A program made the position numbers and the translations under genes. DNA of 64,000 nucleotides from 2-02-FULL-55-14 sp964534125 (lineage in GTDB: Bacteria > Bacteroidota > Ignavibacteria > UBA10030): positions 62,001 through 126,000 of the forward strand of contig CAZHOJ010000009.1 of NCBI GenBank assembly GCA_964534125.1. Reading direction: 5' to 3'. This document shows, piece by piece, positions 1-6,983 of the stretch (positions within the stretch are counted from its first letter, which is position 1; each line of letters opens with the position of its first letter). Below the pieces are notes generated by a model. That model made no database searches. It was not told the origin of the DNA and saw only the letters and a program-made list of their open reading frames with translations.

Positions 1-180
1 GTGTCATCCGGCTGACGTCAGAATTCCTGGCATCAACTGAGCCAGTGCCGGGGTCATACTGCCGCACGATCCGGCCGTTGGCGGGTTCTCTTGCGGTGGG
101 GGGAACTCTTTCGTACATTTATAGGCTTTGTGAAGCCTGTTCACGCAGGCTGTTTGTGTCTATAGGGGGAGGAGAAGGGG

Positions 181-255
181 AGTATGGGAGTAGTAAGTAG
201 GAAGACATAAGACGCTGGACTGTGTCGTCTTCAATCCTACATCTTCCATCTCTCC
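181..255. repeat. Inverted pair of heptamer-periodic repeats
   Basis: Five degenerate 7-bp units run from 181 to 215 (agtatgg, gagtagt, aagtagg, aagacat, aagacgc). Positions 229-255 hold units of opposite orientation (cttcaat, cctacat, cttccat, ctctccg). The two arms are roughly complementary, so the block could fold as an imperfect hairpin. The period is seen directly in the sequence; the function is unknown. Confidence 0.5.
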
Positions 256-286
256 GCCGTGACCATAGCCCTGTGAGGGGAGTCGT

Positions 287-369
287 CAGTAACCAGTAAC
301 CAGTAGTCAGATATCAGAGGCCACATGCTTCAGTCTGACTACTGATATCTGTTATCTGTCATCTGTTTT
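287..369. repeat. Inverted pair of CAGTARN/CTGNNAT heptamer arrays
   Basis: Positions 287-317 read cagtaac, cagtaac, cagtagt, cagatat, cag. Positions 335-369 read ctgacta, ctgatat, ctgttat, ctgtcat, ctgtttt. The second array is the reverse complement family of the first. The pair sits 5 bp upstream of tRNA-His. The same CAGTAGT word recurs near 17465 and, inverted, near 8588 and 22800. Confidence 0.7.
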
Positions 370-374
370 TCCAC

Positions 375-452
375 GGTGACCATAGCTCAGTCGGTTAGAG
401 CGCCAGGTTGTGGCCCTGGAGGTCGCGGGTTCAAATCCCGTTGGTCACCCCA
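375..452 (+). tRNA. tRNA-His (anticodon GTG)
   Basis: A full cloverleaf is visible. The acceptor stem GGTGACC pairs with GGTCACC, including the extra G-1:C73 pair that marks histidine tRNAs. The anticodon arm has loop TTGTGGC with anticodon GTG at its centre, the T arm contains GGTTCAAATCC, and the CCA end is encoded at 450-452. It delivers histidine to CAC/CAT codons. It is surrounded on both sides by heptamer repeats. Confidence 0.97.
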
Positions 453-458
453 AACTTT

Positions 459-514
459 GCAGATTGTAGATTGTAGATTGAAGATTGAGGATTGAGGATT
501 GAAGATTTGAGATC
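459..514 (+). repeat. GAAGATT heptamer array, left arm around the four-helix-bundle gene
   Basis: Eight 7-bp units: gcagatt, gtagatt, gtagatt, gaagatt, gaggatt, gaggatt, gaagatt, tgagatc. It lies between tRNA-His and the four-helix-bundle gene. The matching array of opposite orientation (caatctt family) is at 922-956, on the far side of that gene, so the gene is enclosed by an inverted pair. Confidence 0.75.
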
Positions 515-552
515 GAGGGAGGTTGGGGGGATTCAACAATAGTGGGGGGGAT

Positions 553-905
553 ATGAATGCGGAGGAGTTGAAGAAGCGAACGAAGGCATTCGCGATTGAA
601 GGAATCCAGCTTTCGCGTCAGATACCGAACGACCCGGCAGGGAAGAGAATTTCCGGACAGTTCATTGGTGCAACAACATCTGTGGCGGCGAATTACAGGG
701 CTGCCTGTCGCGGACGCTCCAGAGCGGAGTTTGCGTCAAAACTTCAGACGTGTCTGGAAGAGGCAGATGAGTCATCGTTCTGGGTCGAGATCCTGATCGA
801 TCGGAAATGGTAACCGGTGAGGAATGGGATGGCTTTCATCGGGAGGCCGAGGAACTGACAGCGATCTTTGTCGCATCGCTCAAGACGGTCCGCGGAGCTG
901 GCTAG
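553..905 (+). pseudogene. Four-helix-bundle protein (S23/IVP family), frameshifted
   Basis: The protein starts at ATG 553 after a G-rich ribosome site and opens with MNAEELKKRTKAFA, continuing through ATTSVAANYRAACRGRS and LQTCLEEADESSFWVEIL. These are the signature helices of the small four-helix-bundle family first seen inside 23S rRNA intervening sequences. The frame stops at 811-813 after about 87 residues, but the missing fourth helix (EEWDGFHREAEELTAIFVAS) continues in another frame from about 801 to a TAG at 903-905. A single deleted base near 799-800 would explain it, restoring the usual length of about 115 residues. It may be a real inactivation or a sequencing error. The family's cellular role is not known. 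Inverted heptamer arrays flank the gene. Confidence 0.85.
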
Positions 906-921
906 CCGATCCGGTTCCTCT

Positions 922-956
922 CAATCTGCAATCTTCCATCGACAATCATCAATTGT
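922..956 (-). repeat. CAATCTT heptamer array, right arm around the four-helix-bundle gene
   Basis: Five 7-bp units: caatctg, caatctt, ccatcga, caatcat, caattgt. It is the reverse complement family of the array at 459-514. It ends immediately before tRNA-Glu at 960. Confidence 0.65.
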
Positions 957-959
957 CAG

Positions 960-1032
960 GCCCCCATCGTCTAGAGGCCTAGGACACGAGCTTTTCAAGC
1001 TCGGTACACCGGTTCGAATCCGGTTGGGGGTA
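960..1032 (+). tRNA. tRNA-Glu (anticodon TTC)
   Basis: The acceptor stem GCCCCCA pairs with TGGGGGT (first pair G:U). The D arm contains TCTAGAGGCCTAGGA. The anticodon arm CGAGC-TTTTCAA-GCTCG gives anticodon TTC, and the T arm reads CCGGTTCGAATCCGG. No CCA is encoded; the following bases are CTA. It decodes glutamate. Confidence 0.96.
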
Positions 1033-1132
1033 CTACTCAAGCCGCACCAGGTTCTTTCGAAATTCGAAATTTCCTTTTCCCGGGATTTTCTGTAATCCGA
1101 CATGTATATCCTTTCACGAGCTCCGATACATT

Positions 1133-2101
1133 ATGTCCAAAGCACAAGAGGTCGAGAAATCCGTTTCTGATTCCACTGCACCCACAGGCTTCAAGCTCTG
1201 GCTGCAGGCCGTCAGGCCGTTCTCGTTCACTGCATCGATCACGCCCATGCTTCTGGGCGGGGCACTGGCGTACTACAACCGGCAGGTTGGGATTGTCGGC
1301 CAGATCGACTGGTATTTCCTTCCGCTGATCCTCGTTTGCGGCCTCCTCTACCACGCCGGCTCGAATCTCGTCAGCGATTTTTTCGACCACAAGTACGGTG
1401 TTGATGCCGGCGATACGAAGGGCTCGAGCGGAGTGCTGGTTCAGGGACTCCTGCAGCCGTCGCAGATCTACAAGGCCGGGCTGCTTCTGCTGGCAGTCGG
1501 CACCCTCCTGGGTATCACGTTCATCGTTGCGCGCGGATGGTTCGCTGCGGTGCTGGGTGTGATCGGGCTCCTCGGTGGATATTTCTACTGCGGCGGACCG
1601 AGAGGATACAAATATATCGGATTGGGTGATGCCCTTGTCGGCATACTGTTCGGTCCGTTGATGGTCTTCGGATCCTACTTCTGTCTGACCGGCAGCACCG
1701 ATATGCTCTATATCTTTCTCATCTCACTCCCGATCGGTTTCCTGGTGATCGGAATCCTCCACGCGAACAACACGCGCGACATCGATCATGACAGGCGCGT
1801 CCATGCCTACACGGTTGCGGGCCTGATCGGCTTCACGGCTTCGAAGGTCTATTACGGGGGGCTCGTCATCCTCGCGTATGTCGCTGTGATCGGGTTTGTC
1901 GCAACAAACCTGCTTCCCCTGGGGGCGTTGCTCGTCCTCGTGACCCTCAAGCCGGCCATCGATGCGTTGAAGAAGGTCTTCACAAGCTCCGATCCGCATG
2001 ATGAGAAGCTTGCGATGGCTGACGTCGCATCCGCGCAGCTGCATCTGGGCTTTGGCGTCATGCTCATCGTCGGGACTGTGGTCTCGTCGCTGTTCATCTG
2101 A
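1133..2101 (+). CDS. menA: UbiA-family prenyltransferase, probably 1,4-dihydroxy-2-naphthoate polyprenyltransferase
   Basis: A 322-residue integral membrane protein with about eight hydrophobic helices. Both Asp-rich motifs of the UbiA superfamily are present: N78-L-V-S-D82-F-F-D85 before the first cytoplasmic loop and NNTRDIDHD at 212-220. Such enzymes transfer a polyprenyl chain to an aromatic acceptor in the inner membrane. The early NLVSDFFDHKYGVD motif and overall length fit MenA of the menaquinone pathway better than UbiA or chlorophyll synthase, but no other men gene is in view, so the substrate is inferred. A CPBP protease gene follows 19 bp downstream and may be cotranscribed. Confidence 0.85.
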   Translation: MSKAQEVEKSVSDSTAPTGFKLWLQAVRPFSFTASITPMLLGGALAYYNRQVGIVGQIDWYFLPLILVCGLLYHAGSNLVSDFFDHKYGVDAGDTKGSSGVLVQGLLQPSQIYKAGLLLLAVGTLLGITFIVARGWFAAVLGVIGLLGGYFYCGGPRGYKYIGLGDALVGILFGPLMVFGSYFCLTGSTDMLYIFLISLPIGFLVIGILHANNTRDIDHDRRVHAYTVAGLIGFTASKVYYGGLVILAYVAVIGFVATNLLPLGALLVLVTLKPAIDALKKVFTSSDPHDEKLAMADVASAQLHLGFGVMLIVGTVVSSLFI

Positions 2102-2120
2102 TCTTCATCGCGCTGTTCCC

Positions 2121-2798
2121 ATGGGCGACGTGAAAGCACTGGCGATCAACAAAATTGTCTCGCAGCGGTCGCTGGGGCTGGTTGTTCTCCTCGCTTTCCT
2201 GTTCTGGTTCCTCCTGTTCTCCCCCTGGACTGACCTCTCGAAGCAGATCCACGAGCAATACTTCTGGTTCGGCATGACAGGCGCCACGACGACACTCGGC
2301 GTCATCACCCTGGTCCGTCAGCGGGAGAAGCTCGGCCGGCTGTTCTCATTTCGATGGTCCTATGTGGGGTGGGGCCTTCTCCATGCGGCATTCCTGTATG
2401 GTCTGTCCCGTCTTGGCGTATTCATCATGGCAGAGTTCTTCTCGGGGGTCGTTCCGCAGCTGGAGGCCATTTATGCAACACGCTACCAGATGGACCCGGC
2501 CATCATCGCCGTCCTCCTCGTTCTCGTCATCGCGCCGTTCGAAGAGATCTTCTGGCGGGGCCTCGTCATGGAGGAGCTCTTTGGAGTGGTCTCCGAAAAG
2601 ACGGCGCTCTGGATAGCCATCGGATTGTACAGTATTGTCCACATCTGGGCTATGAATCCCATGCTGCTGCTCGCGGCATTCGTGCTGGGCGCCCACTGGA
2701 GCCTGATGTACTGGAAGTTCCGGTCCCTGGTGCCGGGGCTGATATCGCATGCTGTCTGGGATGTGATGATCTTCGTGGTCTTCCCGGTGCCGCTCTGA
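2121..2798 (+). CDS. CPBP-family intramembrane glutamic endopeptidase
   Basis: A 225-residue multi-pass membrane protein of the CAAX-protease/bacteriocin-processing (Abi, CPBP) family. The metal/catalytic motif EExxxRG is seen as E141-E142-I-F-W-R146-G147, with later family histidines at about H174 (SIVHIW) and H210 (LISHAVWD). Members cleave peptide bonds within or near the membrane; the substrate here is unknown. I chose ATG 2121 because the frame upstream overlaps menA and reads as unstructured sequence. The spacing of 19 bp after menA suggests one transcript. A 9-bp-periodic repeat follows the stop. Confidence 0.85.
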   Translation: MGDVKALAINKIVSQRSLGLVVLLAFLFWFLLFSPWTDLSKQIHEQYFWFGMTGATTTLGVITLVRQREKLGRLFSFRWSYVGWGLLHAAFLYGLSRLGVFIMAEFFSGVVPQLEAIYATRYQMDPAIIAVLLVLVIAPFEEIFWRGLVMEELFGVVSEKTALWIAIGLYSIVHIWAMNPMLLLAAFVLGAHWSLMYWKFRSLVPGLISHAVWDVMIFVVFPVPL

Positions 2799-2807
2799 CG
2801 AACCTCG

Positions 2808-2847
2808 CGCAGAGAACGCAAAGCTCGCAAAGAACAGCCGCAAAGGA
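2808..2847 (+). repeat. Nonamer repeat with core CGCAAAG
   Basis: Units of 9 bp are seen as CGCAGAGAA, CGCAAAGCT, CGCAAAGAA, then, after 4 bp, CGCAAAGGA. The array starts 10 bp after the CPBP protease stop. Related 9-bp arrays occur at 12760-12786 (inverted) and 49467-49500. Confidence 0.6.
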
Positions 2848-2921
2848 GTATGTTATAGATGCAAATAGCTTTTGTTGCGTGATGTTTCCTGCAGCATCTT
2901 TTGCTGCGCGCACCTGGCGGT

Positions 2922-2999
2922 CTTTGCTCGAGGCTCATCGACAAGAGTAGTACCCAACAATGTATCTTCGTAAGATGTACACCTTTGCTCGAGGCTCAT
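2922..2999 (+). repeat. Two 17-bp direct repeats upstream of the dehydrogenase
   Basis: The exact word CTTTGCTCGAGGCTCAT occurs at 2922-2938 and again at 2983-2999, 61 bp apart. The second copy ends 17 bp before the start codon at 3017. They could be a duplicated regulatory site or a small duplication; nothing in the sequence decides. Confidence 0.6.
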
Positions 3000-3016
3000 A
3001 AGAAAAGGATCTACCC

Positions 3017-4048
3017 ATGAAAGGTCTGGCTCTCCTCAAGAACGGCACTCCGGACGACCTGGAAGTGCGCGATGATCTGGCGGTACCCGCCTTCGGAGAC
3101 GACGAGGTCCTCGTAAAGGTATCAGCCTCCACGCTGAACCGTGTCGACCAGGTGATCATCCGGGGATACCCCGGCCTGACGCTCGGATTTCCGCATGTCC
3201 TCGGCGCGGACATCGCGGGCGAGATCGCGGAGCTCGGGAAGAACGTGACGGGATGGAAGAAAGGGGACAAGGTCAGCGTCTATCCCCTGGTCGCCTGTCA
3301 GGAATGCACGCTGTGCAAGGAAGGGAAACCCAATCTCTGTGAGCGGTTCAACTACTTCGGTATGCATCGCCCAGGCGGGTATGCGGACTATGTTCCCGTG
3401 CCGGCTCGCAATCTTGCCGCGCTCCCGCCCGGCGTCGATCCTGCGGAAGCAGCGTCGATCGGTGTATCCGGCATCACGGCGCTTCATGCACTGAACATGA
3501 ACAGCGACCTCAAACCCGGGTCGAGCGTCATGGTCTGGGGCGCGAGCGGTGGTGTGGGCACCATCCTGATACAGCTTGCCAAGCTCCGAAACCTTCAGGT
3601 CATTGCTACGACGCGGCAGACGAACATGATGGAAGCGCTGGGAAAGCTCGGTGCTGACCACGTTCTTGAGTCGGGAGATCCGGAGCTTCCGAAGAAGGTA
3701 AAGGACATCTTCCCGTCGGGCGTCGATCAGATCGTCGACTACGTCGGACCTGCGACGTTCCCCACGTCGTTCCAGCTGCTGAAGAAGGGCGGAACCATGA
3801 CGCTATGCGGCATCCTCACAGGCATGGAGACGCCCCTCAGCATCCACCAGACGTACTTCCGCCATCTGCGCATCCAGGGAGTGTATCTCGGGACGGAGTC
3901 GGAATATCGGGAGCTGCTGGAGCGTCTTGCCAAGAAGGAGATCACGGTTCCCATCTCTGCACGCCACACGCTCGACACCAGCAAGCAGGCGCTCAAGGAC
4001 TTCGGCAAGCAGAACCACTTTGGAAAGGTGATCATCGAAGCTTCCTGA
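3017..4048 (+). CDS. Zinc-binding alcohol dehydrogenase / quinone oxidoreductase-like (MDR superfamily)
   Basis: A 343-residue medium-chain dehydrogenase/reductase. The N-terminal GroES-like domain contains the structural zinc lobe C-x2-C-x2-C-x7-C (CQECTLCKEGKPNLC, about residues 95-109), and the Rossmann domain begins with VWGASGGVGTILIQLAK (about 173-189). It should oxidise an alcohol or reduce an enone or aldehyde with NAD(P)H; the substrate cannot be told. Start ATG 3017 follows an AAAAGGA ribosome site. A strong terminator follows the stop, so the gene is probably monocistronic. Confidence 0.88.
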   Translation: MKGLALLKNGTPDDLEVRDDLAVPAFGDDEVLVKVSASTLNRVDQVIIRGYPGLTLGFPHVLGADIAGEIAELGKNVTGWKKGDKVSVYPLVACQECTLCKEGKPNLCERFNYFGMHRPGGYADYVPVPARNLAALPPGVDPAEAASIGVSGITALHALNMNSDLKPGSSVMVWGASGGVGTILIQLAKLRNLQVIATTRQTNMMEALGKLGADHVLESGDPELPKKVKDIFPSGVDQIVDYVGPATFPTSFQLLKKGGTMTLCGILTGMETPLSIHQTYFRHLRIQGVYLGTESEYRELLERLAKKEITVPISARHTLDTSKQALKDFGKQNHFGKVIIEAS

Positions 4049-4075
4049 TGTACACATGATCGGCCAGTTGCATCG

Positions 4076-4104
4076 AAAGACCCGCGCACGCGGGTCTTTC
4101 TGTT
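4076..4104 (+). terminator. Rho-independent terminator after the dehydrogenase
   Basis: An 11-bp perfect stem, AAAGACCCGCG (4076-4086) with CGCGGGTCTTT (4089-4099), has a 2-nt gap and is followed by CTGTTT. It lies 27 bp after the stop codon. Confidence 0.85.
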
Positions 4105-4146
4105 TGCGGGTGGGGTGACGGAAGGAATGGATTGAATTGAATGAAA

Positions 4147-4170
4147 AAGCCGGCCTGGTTTGGCCGGCTT
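4147..4170 (-). terminator. Terminator of the minus-strand membrane protein gene
   Basis: A 9-bp stem AAGCCGGCC / GGCCGGCTT with a 6-nt loop. On the minus strand it is followed by a short T run (the plus strand reads AAAAA at 4144-4148). It lies 33 bp beyond the stop at 4203. Confidence 0.8.
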
Positions 4171-4202
4171 CCCGTGTGACTGCAGTGTGCCTGCGAATCG
4201 GA

Positions 4203-4925
4203 TCACATCGGAGGGATCACGTGAGATGCCGTCTCCTTCTGCGATACGGCATGGTACAGGGATGCGAATGCAAGGTTGATCCACATCAACGACACAATGA
4301 TGCCTACGCCGAACAGCATCAGACCAAGGAGTGCGATGGGGATCGCCAGCAATCCCATGCCGAAGATCCTCCACCCGTATCCACGGGTCATGCTCCAGCT
4401 TGCTTTGACAGCCTCCACTGCTTCCATCTTTCTGTCGACCACCAGGTACGGAACGAAGGACATCTTCACAAGCCAGAAGACGCCCGGGATGATCAGCATC
4501 ACGAATCCGATGACAGCGATGAAGACCACAAGAAGATTGGCCAGGATGGCATTCCAGTAGTTCCTGAACGCCGAGAAGAGAAGTGCGATCCTCGGGGTCT
4601 CCGACCGTGCCGCCACAAGGGATGCATAATCCACACCGTACTGCAAAGGCCATTCGAGCAGGAACGTGTACGCAAGAGAGAAGAGGACCGCCCCCGGTGC
4701 ACCGCCGACCTTAAAAAAGATGAGGTTGAAAGAGACATACTCGCTCAGGAACTCAGCAGCATTGTCTCCCCAGAGCCCCAACGTTGGCAATATCAGCACG
4801 AGATTGGCCGCGGTCAGCAGCACGAGCTCGAGGAAATATCTTTTCATGGACCTCCAGCCATGTCCGTAGGTACCGAATACTGTCGCTGGAGGAACAGGAA
4901 CGTGTGGTGCATGGTCAGAGGTCAT
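4203..4925 (-). CDS. Integral membrane protein of unknown function
   Basis: A 240-residue protein with about five or six hydrophobic helices, grouped as a pair near residues 30-50 and 80-100 and a strongly hydrophobic block from about 125 to 225. The interior motif IPGVFWLVKMSFVPYLVVDR followed by KASWSMTRGYGWRIF resembles the DUF975/glycerophosphodiester-diesterase membrane-domain group, where a helix kink is followed by a charged amphipathic segment. No catalytic motif is visible. It lies alone between an opposing dehydrogenase and a diverging M23 peptidase gene whose start is 86 bp away. Function unknown. Confidence 0.75.
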   Translation of the reverse strand: MTSDHAPHVPVPPATVFGTYGHGWRSMKRYFLELVLLTAANLVLILPTLGLWGDNAAEFLSEYVSFNLIFFKVGGAPGAVLFSLAYTFLLEWPLQYGVDYASLVAARSETPRIALLFSAFRNYWNAILANLLVVFIAVIGFVMLIIPGVFWLVKMSFVPYLVVDRKMEAVEAVKASWSMTRGYGWRIFGMGLLAIPIALLGLMLFGVGIIVSLMWINLAFASLYHAVSQKETASHVIPPM

Positions 4926-5011
4926 AGCATGATCCCGGTCAGGGAGTTTGTGGTCGGAAGAAATATAGGTATGATTAGGACAAAGGGAAGGGCGGGAGTG
5001 AATTCTTAAAA

Positions 5012-5824
5012 GTGAGAACCACGAAGAGGTCCCTGCATATCCTGCTGCTGTGTGCTCTGAGCTTCACGCACATTCCTGTCGTCATGGCCCAGGCGAAGGA
5101 GCCTGTGACTGTCCATCACGCACAGAATGCGGATGGAACGTACACCGTTTTTGTGTCGACCGACGTCCCGTGTCCTATCCAGATCTACGTGACCTTCCCC
5201 GTTCTCGAGAATGTCCGCTGGGACCAGGAACTTCCGCTCGACTATGTCGTCGTGCCGAATGCCCGGAATGCAAAGATGGTCACATTCACCCCCGGCACAG
5301 GAAAGATGTCCTTCCGGTACGATACACAATGGTGGTTCGGTGATCCTGAGACAGCCCGGCATGAGGAGACCGTCATCTATCGGTTGCCGTTCAGCGATCA
5401 GACGATAGCTCCCGTGGTACAGGGGTACTTCGGGTCGTTCACTCACCAGGGAGAGCACTCACTCGACTTCAGGATGCCGGAAGGAACGCCGGTGCTTGCG
5501 TCGCGCGAGGGGTACGTGGTCGGCACCCGCTCAGATTCGCGTGTGGGCGGTCCGGAGCCGTCGTATGTGTCCGAAGCGAACTATGTCATGATCTTCCATG
5601 ATGACGGGACCTTTGCCCAATACGCACACTTGCAGTACAATGGAGTGGTCGTCCGGCGAGGTCAACGTGTAAGGAGCCACGAGCTCATCGGCTACTCCGG
5701 GAATACAGGGTACAGCCGCGGGCCGCATCTGCATTTTGCTGTCCATGTGCCGACGTATCATGGTTCTGAGACCGTGCCCACGCGGTTCAGGGACCGGACC
5801 GGCAGGATCTACACACCGCAATGA
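5012..5824 (+). CDS. Secreted M23-family peptidase
   Basis: A 270-residue protein starting at GTG 5012 with a signal peptide of about 27 residues (hydrophobic core LHILLLCALSF, cleavage after VMA-QA). The C-terminal LytM/M23 domain carries the zinc ligands HQGEHSLDF (His and Asp near residues 146-151) and the closing motif GPHLHFAVHV (about 239-248). Such enzymes cut peptidoglycan cross-links or act on other periplasmic peptides. The N-terminal half (about 30-120) is an uncharacterised beta-rich region. Its TGA overlaps the ATG of the next gene (ATGA at 5821-5824), so the two are translationally coupled, tying it to envelope synthesis. Confidence 0.88.
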   Translation: MRTTKRSLHILLLCALSFTHIPVVMAQAKEPVTVHHAQNADGTYTVFVSTDVPCPIQIYVTFPVLENVRWDQELPLDYVVVPNARNAKMVTFTPGTGKMSFRYDTQWWFGDPETARHEETVIYRLPFSDQTIAPVVQGYFGSFTHQGEHSLDFRMPEGTPVLASREGYVVGTRSDSRVGGPEPSYVSEANYVMIFHDDGTFAQYAHLQYNGVVVRRGQRVRSHELIGYSGNTGYSRGPHLHFAVHVPTYHGSETVPTRFRDRTGRIYTPQ

Positions 5825-6729
5825 GAAAAGCGCATCGTATTCAGGCATTCTTCTTCGTCATCCTCACCGGGATAGTCCGGGCGCTGCCTCTTGCCGCCGT
5901 TCGATCCCTCGGCAGGGGTATTGGCGGGATGGGATTCACTGTCCTGACCTCCAGACGACGCGTAACACTCTCGAACCTGCGATATGCATACCCGAATGCT
6001 TCGGACGAAGAATTGCATACCATTGCGCGAACCTCGTTCCGCTCTGTCGGAGAGGCATCCCTGGAACTCCTCTGGCTCTCGCGGCTGACGCCTGACATCC
6101 TCAGGGATCAGATGGTCATAACGAATCCGGAAGCACTCGAAAAAGAGATGCAGAGGGGAAAGGGGGTCGTGGTCGTCGTCAGCCACTATGCCGGCTGGGA
6201 GATCATTCTGCAGGGGATCCATCAGTATGCGCCCGGGCGGACGCATGTCGTGTATAAGCCGCTATCGAACAAGATCATCGATACCGTCGTCCTGCGTTGG
6301 AGGACCAAGCTCGGACTGCAGTGGATCCCCATCCAGACGGCTGTGCACGACACCACGGAGGCTGTGAAGAGGGGAGACGTTGTGATCCTCGCCGCGGACC
6401 AGAGTGTCGGCCCCGAGAGCATCTGGGTCTCCTTCTTCGGGAGAGATGTCCCGACGGCAAAAGGACCTGCCGCGCTGTGCCTGAAGACCGGTGCAGTGCT
6501 GTACCTTTCTGCCATGCACCGCCAGAAGAACGGGTCCTGTTCAGGTCCGCTCGTGGAAGTAAAGACAGCGGATCTGAAGGGCTATAATGAGCAGAACATG
6601 AAAAAGCTGACTCAGCGCCTGACGTCGCTGACCGAAGAATACATCCGCAAGGATCCGGGCCAATGGATGTGGACACATAAGAGATGGAAGCATAGCAGGG
6701 AGGATGAAGCTCAGGGTGGTGAACCGTGA
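5821..6729 (+). CDS. Lysophospholipid acyltransferase family, lipid A acyltransferase-like (LpxL/HtrB)
   Basis: A 302-residue inner-membrane protein with one N-terminal transmembrane helix and the HX4E catalytic motif S-H122-YAGW-E127, followed by a basic, amphipathic acyltransferase domain of usual LpxL length. It should transfer an acyl chain to lipid A or a related envelope lipid. Translationally coupled to the M23 peptidase gene before it. The last residues and the stop codon (6727-6729) lie inside a GAACCGT heptamer array that begins at 6721, so the repeat has formed the C-terminus (…GG-EP-stop). Confidence 0.87.
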   Translation: MRKAHRIQAFFFVILTGIVRALPLAAVRSLGRGIGGMGFTVLTSRRRVTLSNLRYAYPNASDEELHTIARTSFRSVGEASLELLWLSRLTPDILRDQMVITNPEALEKEMQRGKGVVVVVSHYAGWEIILQGIHQYAPGRTHVVYKPLSNKIIDTVVLRWRTKLGLQWIPIQTAVHDTTEAVKRGDVVILAADQSVGPESIWVSFFGRDVPTAKGPAALCLKTGAVLYLSAMHRQKNGSCSGPLVEVKTADLKGYNEQNMKKLTQRLTSLTEEYIRKDPGQWMWTHKRWKHSREDEAQGGEP

Positions 6730-6789
6730 ACCGTGAACCGTAAACCGTGAACCGTGAACCGTAAACTGGTAACCGTGAACAGTGAACAG
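6721..6789 (+). repeat. GAACCGT heptamer array overlapping a gene end
   Basis: Units are gaaccgt three times, aaaccgt, gaaccgt twice, then the irregular aaactggt and aaccgt, then gaacagt and gaacag. The first unit encodes the last two residues of the acyltransferase and the second unit supplies its TGA. The inverted form of the word (acggttc) occurs at 17102-17108. Confidence 0.8.
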
Positions 6790-6983
6790 CCTGCCCCTGC
6801 CTGCGTCCCTTGGCTGCTCGACAAGCTCGCGGCTCCACGATCCTGAGCGTCGGGAAGGCCTGCGGGATGACGCGCCTGCCGTGACATGTTCCCGTCCGGG
6901 CGGGTGATCCTCATGCAGGGAACATGCCAACCCGCGCCCGCGTCTATCCATCATTCCAATTATCCATAATCTCTGGTCTACGT

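Larger units (their letters stand above)
1..374. other. Left-edge region without a clear gene
   Basis: No convincing gene is seen. On the minus strand a frame opens at an ATG at 118-116 and runs off the left edge (about 39 codons), but it has no Shine-Dalgarno sequence and no recognisable similarity. Positions 122-137 form a small hairpin (AGGCTT, 4-nt loop, AAGCCT). From about 181 onward the stretch consists of 7-bp-periodic repeats, listed separately. Positions 259-269 repeat the first 11 bases after G-1 of the tRNA-His that follows (GTGACCATAGC), so this may be a truncated tRNA copy. Confidence 0.35.

Noticed and set aside
181..514. CRISPR array
   Set aside because: The repeats are 7 bp without spacers, degenerate and in both orientations; no cas gene is in the window.
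868..1095. Plus-strand open frame of 75 codons over the tRNA-Glu
   Set aside because: It spans the four-helix-bundle tail, a heptamer array and the tRNA gene. No ribosome site or protein-like composition.
4137..5009. 290-codon plus-strand frame opposite the membrane protein gene
   Set aside because: Its His/Asp/Arg-rich composition is that of an antisense shadow; the minus strand has a hydrophobic protein with a terminator.
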